Origin: an uncultured Clostridium sp.
GTDB lineage: Bacteria; Bacillota; Clostridia; Peptostreptococcales; Peptostreptococcaceae
Assembly: GCA_945931665.1 (NCBI GenBank)
Contig: CAMEPL010000022.1
Location: 1 to 33,567 of the forward strand
Length of the DNA: 33,567 nt
Direction: 5' to 3'
Shown here piece after piece: positions 1 through 8,775 of the stretch; within the stretch, counting starts at the first letter, position 1, and every line of letters starts with the position of its first letter. A program made the translations under genes and the position numbers. The notes below the pieces were generated by a model that saw only the letters and a program-made list of their open reading frames with translations, searched no databases and was not told the DNA's origin.

Positions 1-589
1 CTCTTTGTTCTTTGTGAATTACCATATTATCTTTTAAGTAATCAAATCCGTACTCGTTGTTTGTTCCGTATGTTATATCGCATTCATATTGTTTTCTTCT
101 TTCTTCTGGACTTTGTCCGTGGACTATAACCCCAACAGTAAGTCCTAAGAATTCGTAAACTTTTCCCATTTCCTCTTTATCACGTTTTGCTAAGTAATCA
201 TTTACTGTAACAACGTGAACACCTTTGCCTTCAAGAGCATTAAGATATACAGGTGCTGTTGCAACTAATGTTTTACCTTCACCAGTTTTCATTTCAGCTA
301 TTCTACCTTGGTGTAAAACCATACCCCCTATAAGTTGCACCTTGTAGTGTCTTAGCCCTAAAACTCTTTTTGAAGCCTCTCTAACGGTAGCAAAAGCCTC
401 TGGTAATATGTCGTCTAAAGTTTCACCTTTTGCTAATCTGTCTTTAAAAGTATTTGTCATACTTTTTAATTCTTTATTAGTCATGGCTTCGAATTTTGGT
501 TCCATAGCATCTATTTTATCTGCTATTTTTTCAAACCCTTTTAGTTCTCTTTTGTCTGCCATGTTGAATAAGTTATCTAAAAAACCCAT
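1..589 (-). CDS. secA: Preprotein translocase ATPase SecA (5' part only)
   Basis: The 196 N-terminal residues of SecA, the motor that pushes unfolded preproteins through SecYEG; the rest lies beyond the window edge. The protein starts MGFLDNLF, followed by the conserved region around residues 80-100 and the Walker A motif of nucleotide-binding fold 1 (KTGEGKT, residues 101-107). NDYLAKRD and the [18 protein letters not shown] block follow, all highly characteristic of SecA. The ATG at 589 is preceded by GAGGAG about 12 nt upstream, slightly far but with no better alternative. It follows rmuC with a gap of about 160 nt. That gap holds two tandem TATAAT-type -10 hexamers (minus strand, 617-622 and 625-630) without a good -35, so a separate secA promoter is plausible but not proven. 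C. difficile has SecA1 and SecA2; the position next to hpf suggests the housekeeping copy (inference). Confidence 0.96.
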   Translation of the reverse strand, partial: MGFLDNLFNMADKRELKGFEKIADKIDAMEPKFEAMTNKELKSMTNTFKDRLAKGETLDDILPEAFATVREASKRVLGLRHYKVQLIGGMVLHQGRIAEMKTGEGKTLVATAPVYLNALEGKGVHVVTVNDYLAKRDKEEMGKVYEFLGLTVGVIVHGQSPEERRKQYECDITYGTNNEYGFDYLKDNMVIHKEQR

Positions 590-748
590 TGTTTCGCATC
601 TCTCCTCATTGCATAAATTATACTATTATACATTTTAACATAAAATTTGAATATTTAATATTAAATATTAACTCAATTGTTTATTTTAATACTATTTTAT
701 CCCATTTAATTGAATTTTAATTAGCCTCTAGATTAACTACTTATATTA

Positions 749-2068
749 TTACTCATCTTCACTATCTTCTTGAGGTAAATAAGCATCTGTATCTTCAAAG
801 CTAAGTTTATCTATATTTTTTAGTTTTCGGTTAATTTGTCTAGTTCTAGTGCCCACTAATTTATCTATTTCTGAGCTAGCTTGATTTAATTTGTTTTGGG
901 CAGAATTAAGCACTGTTTCAAACTTAGAAAATTCAGTTTTGACTGCTCCGAGTATCTTCCAAACTTCACTCGAATGTTTCTCAATAGCTAGACTTCTAAA
1001 TCCCATTTGTAGGCTATTTAAAAGGGCTACTAGCGTTGTTGGCCCTGTTATATTTACCTTGTACTCTCTTTGAATAAATTCTACTAGACTTTGATTTTTT
1101 AATACTTCTGCATAAATCCCCTCTGTCGGTAAAAACATCAATCCAAAATCTGTTGTATTTGGAGGGTCTATGTATTTATCTCTTATATCTTTGGCTGATT
1201 TTTTAATAAATCGCTCTAAGTTTTTTGAATTAACTTCGATTTGAGCTTGATCTTGCATATCATATGCATCTAATAATTTATTATAAACTTCTAGCGGAAA
1301 TTTTGCATCTAGTGGCAAGTATATTGTTTTGTTATCATAGTCCTTTCCTGGAAGTTTTATCGCAAATTCTACAGTTTCTCTTGAACCTTTTTTAGTTATT
1401 ACATTCTTTTCATACTGTTCAGGTGAAAGAAACTGTTCTAATATTCTCTCCAATTGTACCTCGCCTAATACACCTCTCGTCTTTGTGTTTGAAAGTACTT
1501 TCTTTAAGTCCCCGACTCCAGCAGCAAGACTTTGCATTTCACCAAGTCCTTTGTGAACTTCTTCAAGTCTTTCGCTCACCATTTTAAATGAGTCGCTAAG
1601 TCTTTTTTCAAGAGTGCTTTGTAGTTTCTCATCTACTGTAACTCTCATTTTTTCAAGATTTTCTTCTGTAGATTTTGTAAGTTGTGTGAATTTTTCATTT
1701 TGCAATTTAGTCAAATCATCTATACTTTTTCTCAGATTATAATTAAATCCGTCTAAAGTTCTCTCCATAGTTCTTGAATATATATCGAATTGATTTTTTT
1801 GCAAATTAGATAATTCAATCATATTAGATAATATGGATGAGCTTAACTTTTCAATTGAATCACTTATTTCAGACCTATTTGATTGTTCATTTTTTCTCGA
1901 TTCTTCTCTATTTACACTCAATTCTTCTCTAAGTGCTTTTTCTACCGATATTAATTTCTGATCCATGTTTTTTTGCATAGGACCAATATCTACTCCCCTA
2001 GGTTTTATGGATATGTAAATATTTATTATTAATAAAATTATCACCACAACCAATAATATTTCTATCAT
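749..2068 (-). CDS. rmuC: RmuC family DNA recombination protein
   Basis: About 439 aa. One N-terminal membrane segment (about residues 2-22, IEILLVVVIILLIINIYISI) is followed by a long charged coiled coil to about residue 190. A RmuC domain then spans about 200-400, with the stretch GVLGEVQLERIL, the LPLDAKFPLE segment and FLPTEGIYAEVL. RmuC proteins resemble nucleases and restrain inversions at repeats in E. coli; their biochemical role is unsettled. An in-frame GTG lies two codons upstream at 2074, but it sits almost on top of the GGAG. The ATG at 2068 has a 9-nt spacing and is the likely start. The acidic tail ends in EDSEDE. The gene follows the hpf terminator, so it probably has its own weak promoter, and it precedes secA. 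Confidence 0.9.
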   Translation of the reverse strand: MIEILLVVVIILLIINIYISIKPRGVDIGPMQKNMDQKLISVEKALREELSVNREESRKNEQSNRSEISDSIEKLSSSILSNMIELSNLQKNQFDIYSRTMERTLDGFNYNLRKSIDDLTKLQNEKFTQLTKSTEENLEKMRVTVDEKLQSTLEKRLSDSFKMVSERLEEVHKGLGEMQSLAAGVGDLKKVLSNTKTRGVLGEVQLERILEQFLSPEQYEKNVITKKGSRETVEFAIKLPGKDYDNKTIYLPLDAKFPLEVYNKLLDAYDMQDQAQIEVNSKNLERFIKKSAKDIRDKYIDPPNTTDFGLMFLPTEGIYAEVLKNQSLVEFIQREYKVNITGPTTLVALLNSLQMGFRSLAIEKHSSEVWKILGAVKTEFSKFETVLNSAQNKLNQASSEIDKLVGTRTRQINRKLKNIDKLSFEDTDAYLPQEDSEDE

Positions 2069-2146
2069 TTGCACCTACTCCTTTCCTCTTAATTATTAAC
2101 ACTTTTTAATATTATTTTCACTATGTATATATTTTTTGTTGGAATT

Positions 2147-2181
2147 TAAAAGAGCTATCGATAATTTATTATCGATAGCCC
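2147..2181 (-). terminator. Rho-independent terminator of hpf
   Basis: An 11-bp perfect stem (GCTATCGATAA, arms 2154-2164 and 2169-2179) with a 4-nt loop. On the minus strand it is followed by CTCTTTTAAA. It lies about 40 nt after the hpf stop and separates hpf from rmuC. Confidence 0.85.
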
Positions 2182-2217
2182 GTTACTTTCATTCTCTAAC
2201 TAATTTGTTTCATACTA

Positions 2218-2763
2218 TTATTCATGTTCAATTAATCCATATCCGCCAGTTTCACGTCTATAAACTATTGAAATTTCATCTGTATCTATATTTCTAAACA
2301 TATAGAAATCATGTCCTACTAATTCCATTTGTAATACTGCTTCTTCTGGACTCATTGGTTTCATATCAAATTTTTTACGTCTTTCTATTACTATATCGAA
2401 TTCTCCATCTTTATCTTCAAATCCATTGTCGTCGATATTTTGGAATCTTATACTTTCTTGACCTTTAGATTGATATTTGCCTTTTAATTTGTTTTTATAT
2501 CTTCTTAATTGTTTATTAAGTTTGTCATAAACAACATCAATTGCAGCATATAAAGTTTCTTCACTATCTTCAGCTCTGATTATAGGTCCATTTATAGGGA
2601 TTATTGTTACTTCTATTTTTTGTTTTGCTTTTCTAGCACTTACAGTAACTTTAACTTCAGTGTCTTCATGTAGATATTTATCTAGTTTCCCTAATTTGTC
2701 TTCTACAGCCCCTTTGATTCCATCTGTAAGTTCTATTTTTTTTCCTGTTATTAATATTTTCAT
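2218..2763 (-). CDS. hpf: Ribosome hibernation promoting factor, long form (HPF/RaiA/YvyD)
   Basis: 181 aa. Residues 1 to about 100 form the S30AE/HPF fold (MKILITGKKIELTDGIK..., then the basic KLNKQLRRYKNKLKGKY stretch). An acidic linker (about 110-130) leads to the C-terminal domain with FDMKPMSPEEAVLQMEL, HDFYMFRN and VYRRETGGYGLIE, which is typical of the long form. Long HPF binds the 30S decoding centre and dimerises 70S ribosomes into inactive 100S particles in stationary phase. An in-frame ATG at 2781 exists, but the GGGAG for the ATG at 2763 lies inside that extension (8-nt spacing), so 2763 is the start. The gene is monocistronic between a sigma-H-like promoter and a strong terminator. 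hpf lies just before secA in many Clostridia; here rmuC sits between them. Confidence 0.95.
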   Translation of the reverse strand: MKILITGKKIELTDGIKGAVEDKLGKLDKYLHEDTEVKVTVSARKAKQKIEVTIIPINGPIIRAEDSEETLYAAIDVVYDKLNKQLRRYKNKLKGKYQSKGQESIRFQNIDDNGFEDKDGEFDIVIERRKKFDMKPMSPEEAVLQMELVGHDFYMFRNIDTDEISIVYRRETGGYGLIEHE

Positions 2764-2841
2764 AAGAATAGCTCCCTTCACTATGCAAAGTTCATAGTAT
2801 GTACTTCACCAATTATGATAATTTTTTATGTTTTAATATAT

Positions 2842-2866
2842 ATTCTCCACCAGTTTTAAATATCCT
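2842..2866 (-). promoter_or_regulatory. Candidate sigma-H promoter of hpf
   Basis: On the minus strand AGGATAT (first base 2866) and GAAT (first base 2845) are separated by 14 nt. This matches, base for base in spacing, the classical B. subtilis spoVG sigma-H promoter layout (AGGATTT-N14-GAAT). It predicts a leader of about 70 nt. HPF homologues (yvyD) are known sigma-H/sigma-B targets in Bacillus; the assignment here is inferred from motif and context. Confidence 0.55.
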
Positions 2867-2945
2867 TTTAATTTTTAATTTTTTTTTGGATTTTTTTAAC
2901 TTATTTTTTGAATATATTTTAGGATAATAAAACATTTTGTCTAAA

Positions 2946-3049
2946 TGTGGATTAAATTGTCCACAATCTCTGTGTATAATGTGGATAACTATGTTAATAA
3001 CTTTCTAATCGTTGATATATGAACGTTCTATCAAAACAATATATCCACA
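2946..3049. promoter_or_regulatory. Cluster of four DnaA-box-like sites in the hpf/acetyltransferase intergenic region
   Basis: Compared with the DnaA box TTATCCACA there is one perfect copy on minus at 2980-2988. Single-mismatch copies lie on minus at 2946-2954 (TAATCCACA), on plus at 2957-2965 (TTGTCCACA) and on plus at 3041-3049 (ATATCCACA). Boxes 1 and 2 face each other as TGTGGA-N8-TCCACA. The surrounding 512-nt gap (2782-3293) is very AT-rich and otherwise holds only the hpf promoter on one side and the acetyltransferase leader on the other. No dnaA or dnaN is nearby, so this is not the main origin; it may be a DnaA-binding cluster. Confidence 0.45.
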
Positions 3050-3293
3050 ATACATATGTTTGGATGTTAGTAACATTATAATTTTTACGTTATATTAAGT
3101 ATTTTGCTATGTATAAATACTACTTCTAGGAAAAATAATTCTAACTTTTATAAATTTTACATATTATAAAGCTTATCTATTTTCCATCAATTATAAACGT
3201 AATTTTTTATTTTAAAATTTACCCTAAACAAAATAGCTATTATATCTTAAAATATATAGATAACTAAAGATATTATAAAAAGGAGTTTTAATA

Positions 3294-3896
3294 ATGGTAA
3301 CTAAAGAAATGCTACAAAATGAAAAAGGTTACTATGCAAAACATTTTGCTATAGATCCTTCATTAAAAACAAATGCTCAAAATTTATTATGGGAATTTAA
3401 TAATACTAAGCCGGATGAGAATGAAAAGCGTGCAGATATTTTACAAAGATTATTTGGGACTTGTAGCCCTATGACTTTTATTGAGCCTAATTTTAAATGT
3501 GACTATGGATTTAACATACATACCCACGGTTTTGCTCTTATAAATTATAACTGTGTTATGCTAGATACTTCTCCTATTAATATAGGTGAAAATGCCTTCA
3601 TCGGGCCAGGAACTTGCCTTTCGTGTGCTGGCCATCCTATTTATCCTTCTGAACGTATTGTTGAGGGTATTTCTACTTCTAAACCTATAACTATTGAAAA
3701 TGATGTTTGGATTGGAGCTAATTGTACAATCTTCGGTGGTGTTACAATTGGAGCCGAAACTGTAATCGGCGGTGGTAGTGTTGTAACAAAAGACATCCCT
3801 TCTGGTGTTGTTGCTGCAGGAAATCCATGTCGTGTTTTACGCCCTATAACTGAAGAAGATAGGATAAATTTAAAAGAGGATTTTAGAAGTTTATAA
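3294..3896 (+). CDS. Maltose/galactoside O-acetyltransferase family (left-handed beta-helix)
   Basis: 200 aa, the usual length for Maa/LacA/NodL enzymes, which move acetyl from acetyl-CoA to a sugar hydroxyl. An N-terminal helical Maa-type domain (about 1-60, KEMLQNEKGYYA) is followed by hexapeptide repeats (about 65-185: INIGENAFIG, ITIENDVWIG, VTIGAETVIG). The catalytic histidine appears as H114 in SCAGHP. The substrate-side N/D pair is visible in NYNCVMLD (N84 or N86, D91). The C-terminal GNPCRVLR is the CoA-binding end of this family. AGGAG lies 8 nt before the ATG. It is one of only two plus-strand genes here and shares a bidirectional terminator with rbsB. The exact acceptor sugar cannot be read from sequence. 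Confidence 0.9.
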   Translation: MVTKEMLQNEKGYYAKHFAIDPSLKTNAQNLLWEFNNTKPDENEKRADILQRLFGTCSPMTFIEPNFKCDYGFNIHTHGFALINYNCVMLDTSPINIGENAFIGPGTCLSCAGHPIYPSERIVEGISTSKPITIENDVWIGANCTIFGGVTIGAETVIGGGSVVTKDIPSGVVAAGNPCRVLRPITEEDRINLKEDFRSL

Positions 3897-3935
3897 AAAA
3901 CATTGTAAAAAAACTTTTATCACAATAATTTTACA

Positions 3936-3971
3936 TAAAAAAAGTAGGGGCATCTGCTCCTACTTTTTTTC
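3936..3971. terminator. Bidirectional terminator between acetyltransferase and rbsB
   Basis: Stem AGTAGGGGC (3943-3951) pairs with GCTCCTACT (3956-3964) with one G-U and a 4-nt loop. A run of A on the left and a run of T on the right give a U-tract in both directions. It serves the plus-strand acetyltransferase and the minus-strand rbs operon. Confidence 0.9.
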
Positions 3972-3976
3972 TTTTA

Positions 3977-4894
3977 TTATTTTGTTACTAGTTCAACTTC
4001 AACTGGTATAGCTTTTTCAACAGCTTCTCCGTTTATTATTTTTATAGCTGTTTCCACTGCTGTTGCACCCATTAAATCTGGTTTTTGAGCAACTGTTGCT
4101 GCCATTTTACCTTTTTTAATCGCTGCTACTGCATCATCTGTTGAGTCAAATCCAACAACTATTATATTTCTGCTTCCGATTGCTTCTACTGCCCCAAGTG
4201 CCATTTCGTCATTATGAGCGAATACACCTTTTATATCAGAGTTAGATTGAAGCATGTTTTCCATAACTGTCATACCTTCTGAACGGTTAAAGTTAGCTGT
4301 TTGGCTAGATACAACGTTTAATTGGTCATCTGCTATTTTGTGGAATCCTGCTCCTCTATCTATTGTCGCACTTGAACCTGAAACTCCTTCTAATTCAACT
4401 ACTTTTGCATCTTTTCCAACTAAACTTACTAAGTATTCTGTTGCCATTCTTGCACCTTCAACATTGTCAGATGCTATTGAGCAATCTACATCTACACCGT
4501 TAACTGCACGGTCTAATGAAATAACTTTGATACCTTTTGCAATTGCATCTTTTACTGCTGGTGCAACTGCATCAGAATCAACTGGGTTTACTATTAAAAC
4601 ACTTATATTTTTTGAAATTAAATCTTCTATATCACTTGTTTGTTTTGCTGCATCATCACCAGCGTCTACTACTATTAAATCAACGCCTTCTTCTTTTGCC
4701 TTATCTTTCGCACCTTGGCTTAATGTTACGAAGAATGGGTTATTTAATGTAGATACTGAAAATCCTATACTTCCGTTTCCTACTAAACTTCCATCTGAAT
4801 TTGCTCCAGACTCTTCACCTTCAATACTACATCCTACTAAAGAGAAAGCTAATATTGCTGATGAAACAAGAGCAACTATCTTTTTAAGTTTCAT
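3977..4894 (-). CDS. rbsB: Ribose ABC transporter substrate-binding lipoprotein RbsB
   Basis: 305 aa. A lipoprotein signal peptide ends in the lipobox LVGC (Cys22), so the mature protein is membrane-anchored on the outside. The type I periplasmic-binding fold follows: IGFSVSTLNNPFFVTLSQGAKDKA, LIVNPVDSDAVAPAVKDA, VISLDRAVNGVDVDCSIASDN, ARMATEYL, GVFAHNDEMALGAVEAI and VVGFDSTDDAVAAIKKG. These match ribose/galactose-binding proteins, and the Asn, Phe and Asp ligands typical of RbsB are present. It is the last gene of the rbs operon, about 40 nt after rbsC. Its 3' end runs into the shared terminator. The ribose assignment rests on similarity plus rbsK and rbsD in the same operon. Confidence 0.95.
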   Translation of the reverse strand: MKLKKIVALVSSAILAFSLVGCSIEGEESGANSDGSLVGNGSIGFSVSTLNNPFFVTLSQGAKDKAKEEGVDLIVVDAGDDAAKQTSDIEDLISKNISVLIVNPVDSDAVAPAVKDAIAKGIKVISLDRAVNGVDVDCSIASDNVEGARMATEYLVSLVGKDAKVVELEGVSGSSATIDRGAGFHKIADDQLNVVSSQTANFNRSEGMTVMENMLQSNSDIKGVFAHNDEMALGAVEAIGSRNIIVVGFDSTDDAVAAIKKGKMAATVAQKPDLMGATAVETAIKIINGEAVEKAIPVEVELVTK

Positions 4895-4932
4895 AATTTT
4901 CCTCCTAATATTTACGGGTTTTTATTTAATAC

Positions 4933-5868
4933 TTAACGTTTACGGTCTGATAAAACTGCTATTAATATAACTAATCCTTTTACTACATCTTGATAGTAAG
5001 AAGATACTCCTAAGATGTTTAGTCCGTTATTTAATACTGCTATTATTAGAACACCTACAAATGTTCCCCATATTCTACCTCTACCACCGTTCATACTAAC
5101 TCCACCAAGTGCAACTGCTGCGATTGCATCTAGCTCATATCCATTACCTAGTGTTGGTTGTGCTGAACCTAAACGAGATAAAAGTATTAATCCTGACATA
5201 GCTGCCATTAATCCTGAGATTGCATAAGTAGCTATTTTAGTTTTATCTATGTTTATACCTGCTAATTTTGCAGATTTTTCGTTACTACCTGTTGCATAAA
5301 CTTTACGTCCAAAAGTAGTTCTTTCTAATATAAACATAAATCCTATAAATATTAATATAAACATTATTACAGGGAATGGGATATTTAATATAAGCCCTTT
5401 TCCTACGAATTTTAATAAATAACTATCTCCTAAGTTAGAGATTGGTTTACCATCCATGAAGATCATTGTTAATCCTCTGAATACTGTCATTGTTATTAAT
5501 GTTGCGATGAATGGTTGTAAACGACCTTTTGTTACGAATACACCACTTATTATACCAAATACTACACCTAATATTAATGCTACTATCATAGCCATTGCTA
5601 CTGGTGTTCCATTAGCTATTAAACTAGCACAAATTGCTGTTGTAAGAGCTAATACCGAACCAACTGATAAGTCGATTCCGCCAGTTAAAATAACACAAGT
5701 CATCCCGAAGGCAATCAATCCGTTTATTGAAGATTGTCTAAGTAATGATAAGAAGTTCTTTACTGTTCTGAACTCTGGACTTATGATACTTATCACCGCT
5801 ACTAAAAGAATTAAGGCAATTACCGCACCTAAATCTTGTATACGATTCATTACTTTCTTATTTTCCAT
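4933..5868 (-). CDS. rbsC: Ribose ABC transporter permease RbsC
   Basis: 311 aa, very hydrophobic, with about 8-10 membrane segments. Family landmarks are NGLIAFGMTCVILTGGIDLSVGS (about 50-72), the GREKxA-like coupling region FGRKVYATGSNEKSAKLAGI (about 187-206) and LDAIAAVALGGVSMNGGRGRIWGTF near the C-terminus. It forms the membrane channel with RbsA and RbsB. The start codon lies inside the rbsA coding end (11-nt overlap), and its AGGAGG is encoded by the final codons of rbsA, implying translational coupling. Confidence 0.95.
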   Translation of the reverse strand: MENKKVMNRIQDLGAVIALILLVAVISIISPEFRTVKNFLSLLRQSSINGLIAFGMTCVILTGGIDLSVGSVLALTTAICASLIANGTPVAMAMIVALILGVVFGIISGVFVTKGRLQPFIATLITMTVFRGLTMIFMDGKPISNLGDSYLLKFVGKGLILNIPFPVIMFILIFIGFMFILERTTFGRKVYATGSNEKSAKLAGINIDKTKIATYAISGLMAAMSGLILLSRLGSAQPTLGNGYELDAIAAVALGGVSMNGGRGRIWGTFVGVLIIAVLNNGLNILGVSSYYQDVVKGLVILIAVLSDRKR

Positions 5869-7351
5869 TTAGTTCTCCTCCTGTTGCTAAAGTCATGATA
5901 CTTTCTTGGTTTGCTTCTTCTTTATTTAAAATTCCTCTTACTTCGCCTTCTCTTACTACCATAACTCTATCAGACATTCCTAAAACCTCTGGTAGTTCAG
6001 ATGAGACCATAATTATCGCAACGCCTTTTGCTGCAAGTTCGTTAATTATGTTGTAAATTTCTTTTTTCGCTCCTATATCAACACCTCTTGTAGGCTCATC
6101 TAGGATTAAAACTTTTGGATTAGTGTAAATCCATTTTGCAAATATTACTTTTTGCTGATTCCCACCACTTAAATTATTACATTCGTGTTGCGGTCCAAAG
6201 CATCTTATTCTTAATTCTTCTATTCCTTGGTTAACAAGTTCTTGTTCTTTTTTCTTATTTATAATTCCATTTTTAGAAATTCTTCCAAGGTTAGCTAAAG
6301 AAATATTTTTCATTATACTTTCTTCTAACATTAAACCTTCAACTTTTCTATCTTCAGTTATAAATCCAATCCCATTTTGTATTGCTTGTTGTGGGTTTTT
6401 ATTTTTTATCTCTTTTCCATCTAGGAATAATTGTCCTGTTACATGTGGCATGTTTCCGAATATAGCTTGCATTATTTCCGTTCTTCCTGCACCCATAAGT
6501 CCTGACACACCTAAAACTTCTCCTGCACGAACTTCAAATGATACATTCTCAAATGTTCCTGGGCAGTTTAAGTTTTTAACTTCAAATGCAACATCACCTA
6601 TTTTTGAATCCCTAGCTGGGTATCTTTCTCCAATTTCTCTACCTATCATCATTTTAACTATGTCATTCATATCTATATCTGCAATTCTCTTTGTATCTAT
6701 ATAAGTACCATCTCTAAGAATTGTTATACGATCACATAATTCAAATATTTCTTCCATACGGTGAGATATATAAACTATTGAAACACCTTTTTTTCTAAGC
6801 GAATTTACTACTTTGAATAGTACTTCTGTTTCACTTTGAGTTAATGCTGCTGTTGGCTCATCCATGATTATTACTTTTGCATCTACCATAAGAGCTTTGG
6901 CAATTTCTATCATTTGTTGTTGTCCTATAGATAATTCGTCCATTCTTTGAGTTGGATCTATGTCAACTCCAAGCATATCTAAAATTTCTTTAACTCTTTT
7001 TCTCATTGCTTTTCTGTCACATATTCCGAATGCTTTTTTTATCTCTTTTCCTAAAAACATATTTTCTTCAACAGTTAAATCAAATAACACATTTAACTCT
7101 TGATGAATAAATACTATTCCTGCTTTTTCCGCTTCTTGTGGATTGTTATAACAAACTTCTTTTCCATCTACTATAACTTGTCCAGCGTCTTTAGTGTAAA
7201 CACCAGTTAAAATCTTCATTAATGTCGATTTTCCAGCGCCATTCTCTCCCATAAGAGCATGTATTTCTCCATCATCTAATAAGAAACCAGCACCTTTTAA
7301 AACTGCGTTACCACCAAATGACTTATCAATTCCGCGCATTTCAATTTGCAT
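5858..7351 (-). CDS. rbsA: Ribose ABC transporter ATP-binding protein RbsA (tandem ATPase)
   Basis: 497 aa with two ABC domains, as usual for sugar importers of the CUT2 class. Domain 1 (about 1-240) has Walker A GENGAGKST (35-43), signature LSIGQQQM and Walker B VIIMDEP. Domain 2 (about 250-495) has the degenerate P-loop SGLMGAGRTE, signature LSGGNQQK and VLILDEPTRGVD. This asymmetry is normal for RbsA, in which the second site is thought to be weak or inactive. An AGGAGG lies 7 nt before the ATG. It powers ribose uptake together with RbsC and RbsB, the next two genes. Confidence 0.96.
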   Translation of the reverse strand: MQIEMRGIDKSFGGNAVLKGAGFLLDDGEIHALMGENGAGKSTLMKILTGVYTKDAGQVIVDGKEVCYNNPQEAEKAGIVFIHQELNVLFDLTVEENMFLGKEIKKAFGICDRKAMRKRVKEILDMLGVDIDPTQRMDELSIGQQQMIEIAKALMVDAKVIIMDEPTAALTQSETEVLFKVVNSLRKKGVSIVYISHRMEEIFELCDRITILRDGTYIDTKRIADIDMNDIVKMMIGREIGERYPARDSKIGDVAFEVKNLNCPGTFENVSFEVRAGEVLGVSGLMGAGRTEIMQAIFGNMPHVTGQLFLDGKEIKNKNPQQAIQNGIGFITEDRKVEGLMLEESIMKNISLANLGRISKNGIINKKKEQELVNQGIEELRIRCFGPQHECNNLSGGNQQKVIFAKWIYTNPKVLILDEPTRGVDIGAKKEIYNIINELAAKGVAIIMVSSELPEVLGMSDRVMVVREGEVRGILNKEEANQESIMTLATGGELNGK

Positions 7352-7366
7352 ATCTCCGCCTCCTTA

Positions 7367-7768
7367 TTAGAAAATACAACCTGACTGTAAAATTATATTT
7401 GCGTATGGAGTTGTTTCTCCTGTACGTATTACAGCCTTACATTCCTTTGTCATTTGTTTTAATCCAACATGAGAAACATATTCTACTTCAACTTCTTGTC
7501 CTGCGAAGTATTCTTTTATCTCTGCTAATATTTGTGGATTATATTCTTTTATTTCTTCTGCTAAAACTATTTTTTCTATTTTCATATCGTTGCCAACTTC
7601 TTTTAGAACATCCATAAAAGTTGGTACTCCGAATTTAACTGCTAAATCAATTCTTTCTGTTTCATTTGGTATTGGAAGACCACAATCTCCTATACATATA
7701 CAATCTGTATGTCCCATATATGAAAGTACTCTTGATATATCACTATTTAATATTCCATGTCTTTTCAT
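7367..7768 (-). CDS. rbsD: D-ribose pyranase RbsD
   Basis: 133 aa, full length for the family. The N-terminal KRHGILNSDISRVLSYMGH contains the conserved catalytic His20, followed by DCICIGDCGLPIP. The C-terminal ECKAVIRTGETTPYANIILQSGCIF is the family signature. RbsD interconverts the pyranose and furanose forms of ribose, so that the furanose form is available to RbsK. It lies 35 nt after rbsK and 15 nt before rbsA, in one operon. AAGGAG precedes the ATG by 10 nt. Confidence 0.95.
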   Translation of the reverse strand: MKRHGILNSDISRVLSYMGHTDCICIGDCGLPIPNETERIDLAVKFGVPTFMDVLKEVGNDMKIEKIVLAEEIKEYNPQILAEIKEYFAGQEVEVEYVSHVGLKQMTKECKAVIRTGETTPYANIILQSGCIF

Positions 7769-7803
7769 TGATATTTTTCTCCTTAGCTTTTGCGTTTTAT
7801 TTA

Positions 7804-8688
7804 TTACTGTAACTCTTTTTCTACTTCACTTACTGTTGGCATTCCTGTTTGTGCACCAAATTTTTCTGTAGATAAACTAGCTGCTGTATTTGCAAAAGTT
7901 AAAGCAGTTTTTATATCTGCCCCATTTGCTATTTGTACTGAAAATGCACCATTTAGTGTATCCCCTGCTCCTGTTGTATCAGCTACTTTTGCTGGTCTTG
8001 CTGGTACATTTAATATTTCACCATTTTTTAAACATGTAGAAACTCCTCTTGACCCTTGAGTTATTAATAATTTTTCTGGGTATTTTTTAAGAAGTTCTTC
8101 TGTTGAAAGCTCTTTTCCAAAGATTAATACTGCTTCATGTTCATTTGGTGTTAAATAAGTTACCTTTTCTACAACTTCCATTGGTACTTCAGCTGCTGGA
8201 GCTGGATTTAATATAACTGGTATATTATTTTCTGCACAGAATTCAACTGTGTAGTGTACTGTTTCTAGCGGTATTTCATGTTGAAGTACTACCATATCAT
8301 AATTTTTTAATTCTTCTTTTATGCTATCTATATAGTCTTTATCTACTTTTCCATTAGCTCCTGGAACAACTATTATTGTATTGTCGTTTTCTGCAACTGT
8401 AATCATTGCGATTCCAGTAGGAACTCCTTCTAATATTCTTATGTTGTCTGTTTTTATGCCGTGGTTTTTCATGTTATCTATCATTTTTTGTCCGTTCTCA
8501 TCGTCACCAACGCATCCAAACATCTCTACTTCTGCCCCAAGTTTAGCCATAGCTACTGCTTGGTTTGCACCTTTTCCTCCTGGTATATAGCTTATGCTAT
8601 CTCCCATTAATGTCTCACCTTTAAGTGGTATTCTTTCTGACGTTACTGTCATATCTATGTTAATGCTCCCTACAACTGCAAGTTTCAT
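7804..8688 (-). CDS. rbsK: Ribokinase RbsK
   Basis: 294 aa PfkB-family kinase that phosphorylates ribose to ribose-5-phosphate. The N-terminal VVGSINIDMTV and PGGKGANQAVAMAKLGA carry the substrate-binding motif. LNPAPAAEVP and LTPNEHEA precede the anion-hole motif DTTGAGDTLNGAF with catalytic Asp243. It is the first gene of the operon, so kinase and pyranase are made ahead of the transporter. The start has a weak AAAGGGTG seven nt upstream. No rbsR-type LacI repressor is encoded next to it, so the regulator must be elsewhere. Confidence 0.96.
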   Translation of the reverse strand: MKLAVVGSINIDMTVTSERIPLKGETLMGDSISYIPGGKGANQAVAMAKLGAEVEMFGCVGDDENGQKMIDNMKNHGIKTDNIRILEGVPTGIAMITVAENDNTIIVVPGANGKVDKDYIDSIKEELKNYDMVVLQHEIPLETVHYTVEFCAENNIPVILNPAPAAEVPMEVVEKVTYLTPNEHEAVLIFGKELSTEELLKKYPEKLLITQGSRGVSTCLKNGEILNVPARPAKVADTTGAGDTLNGAFSVQIANGADIKTALTFANTAASLSTEKFGAQTGMPTVSEVEKELQ

Positions 8689-8734
8689 GCTTTCACCCTT
8701 TCATTTTTATTATTTATTTTCCGTTTCTATCTTA

Positions 8735-8753
8735 AGTAACAATATGTGTTACT
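8735..8753. promoter_or_regulatory. Palindromic operator candidate of the rbs operon
   Basis: Perfect 7-bp inverted repeat AGTAACA-N5-TGTTACT. It falls about 16-34 nt downstream of the predicted rbs transcription start, a position suited to repression. The binding protein is not identifiable from this window. Confidence 0.5.
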
Positions 8754-8775
8754 CTTTTTCAATTTATCCTATCTA

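Noticed and set aside
4254-4970. Long plus-strand open frame (238 codons) opposite rbsB
   Set aside because: It is antisense to a clear RbsB gene, its composition mirrors that gene, and no start signal or family match is visible.
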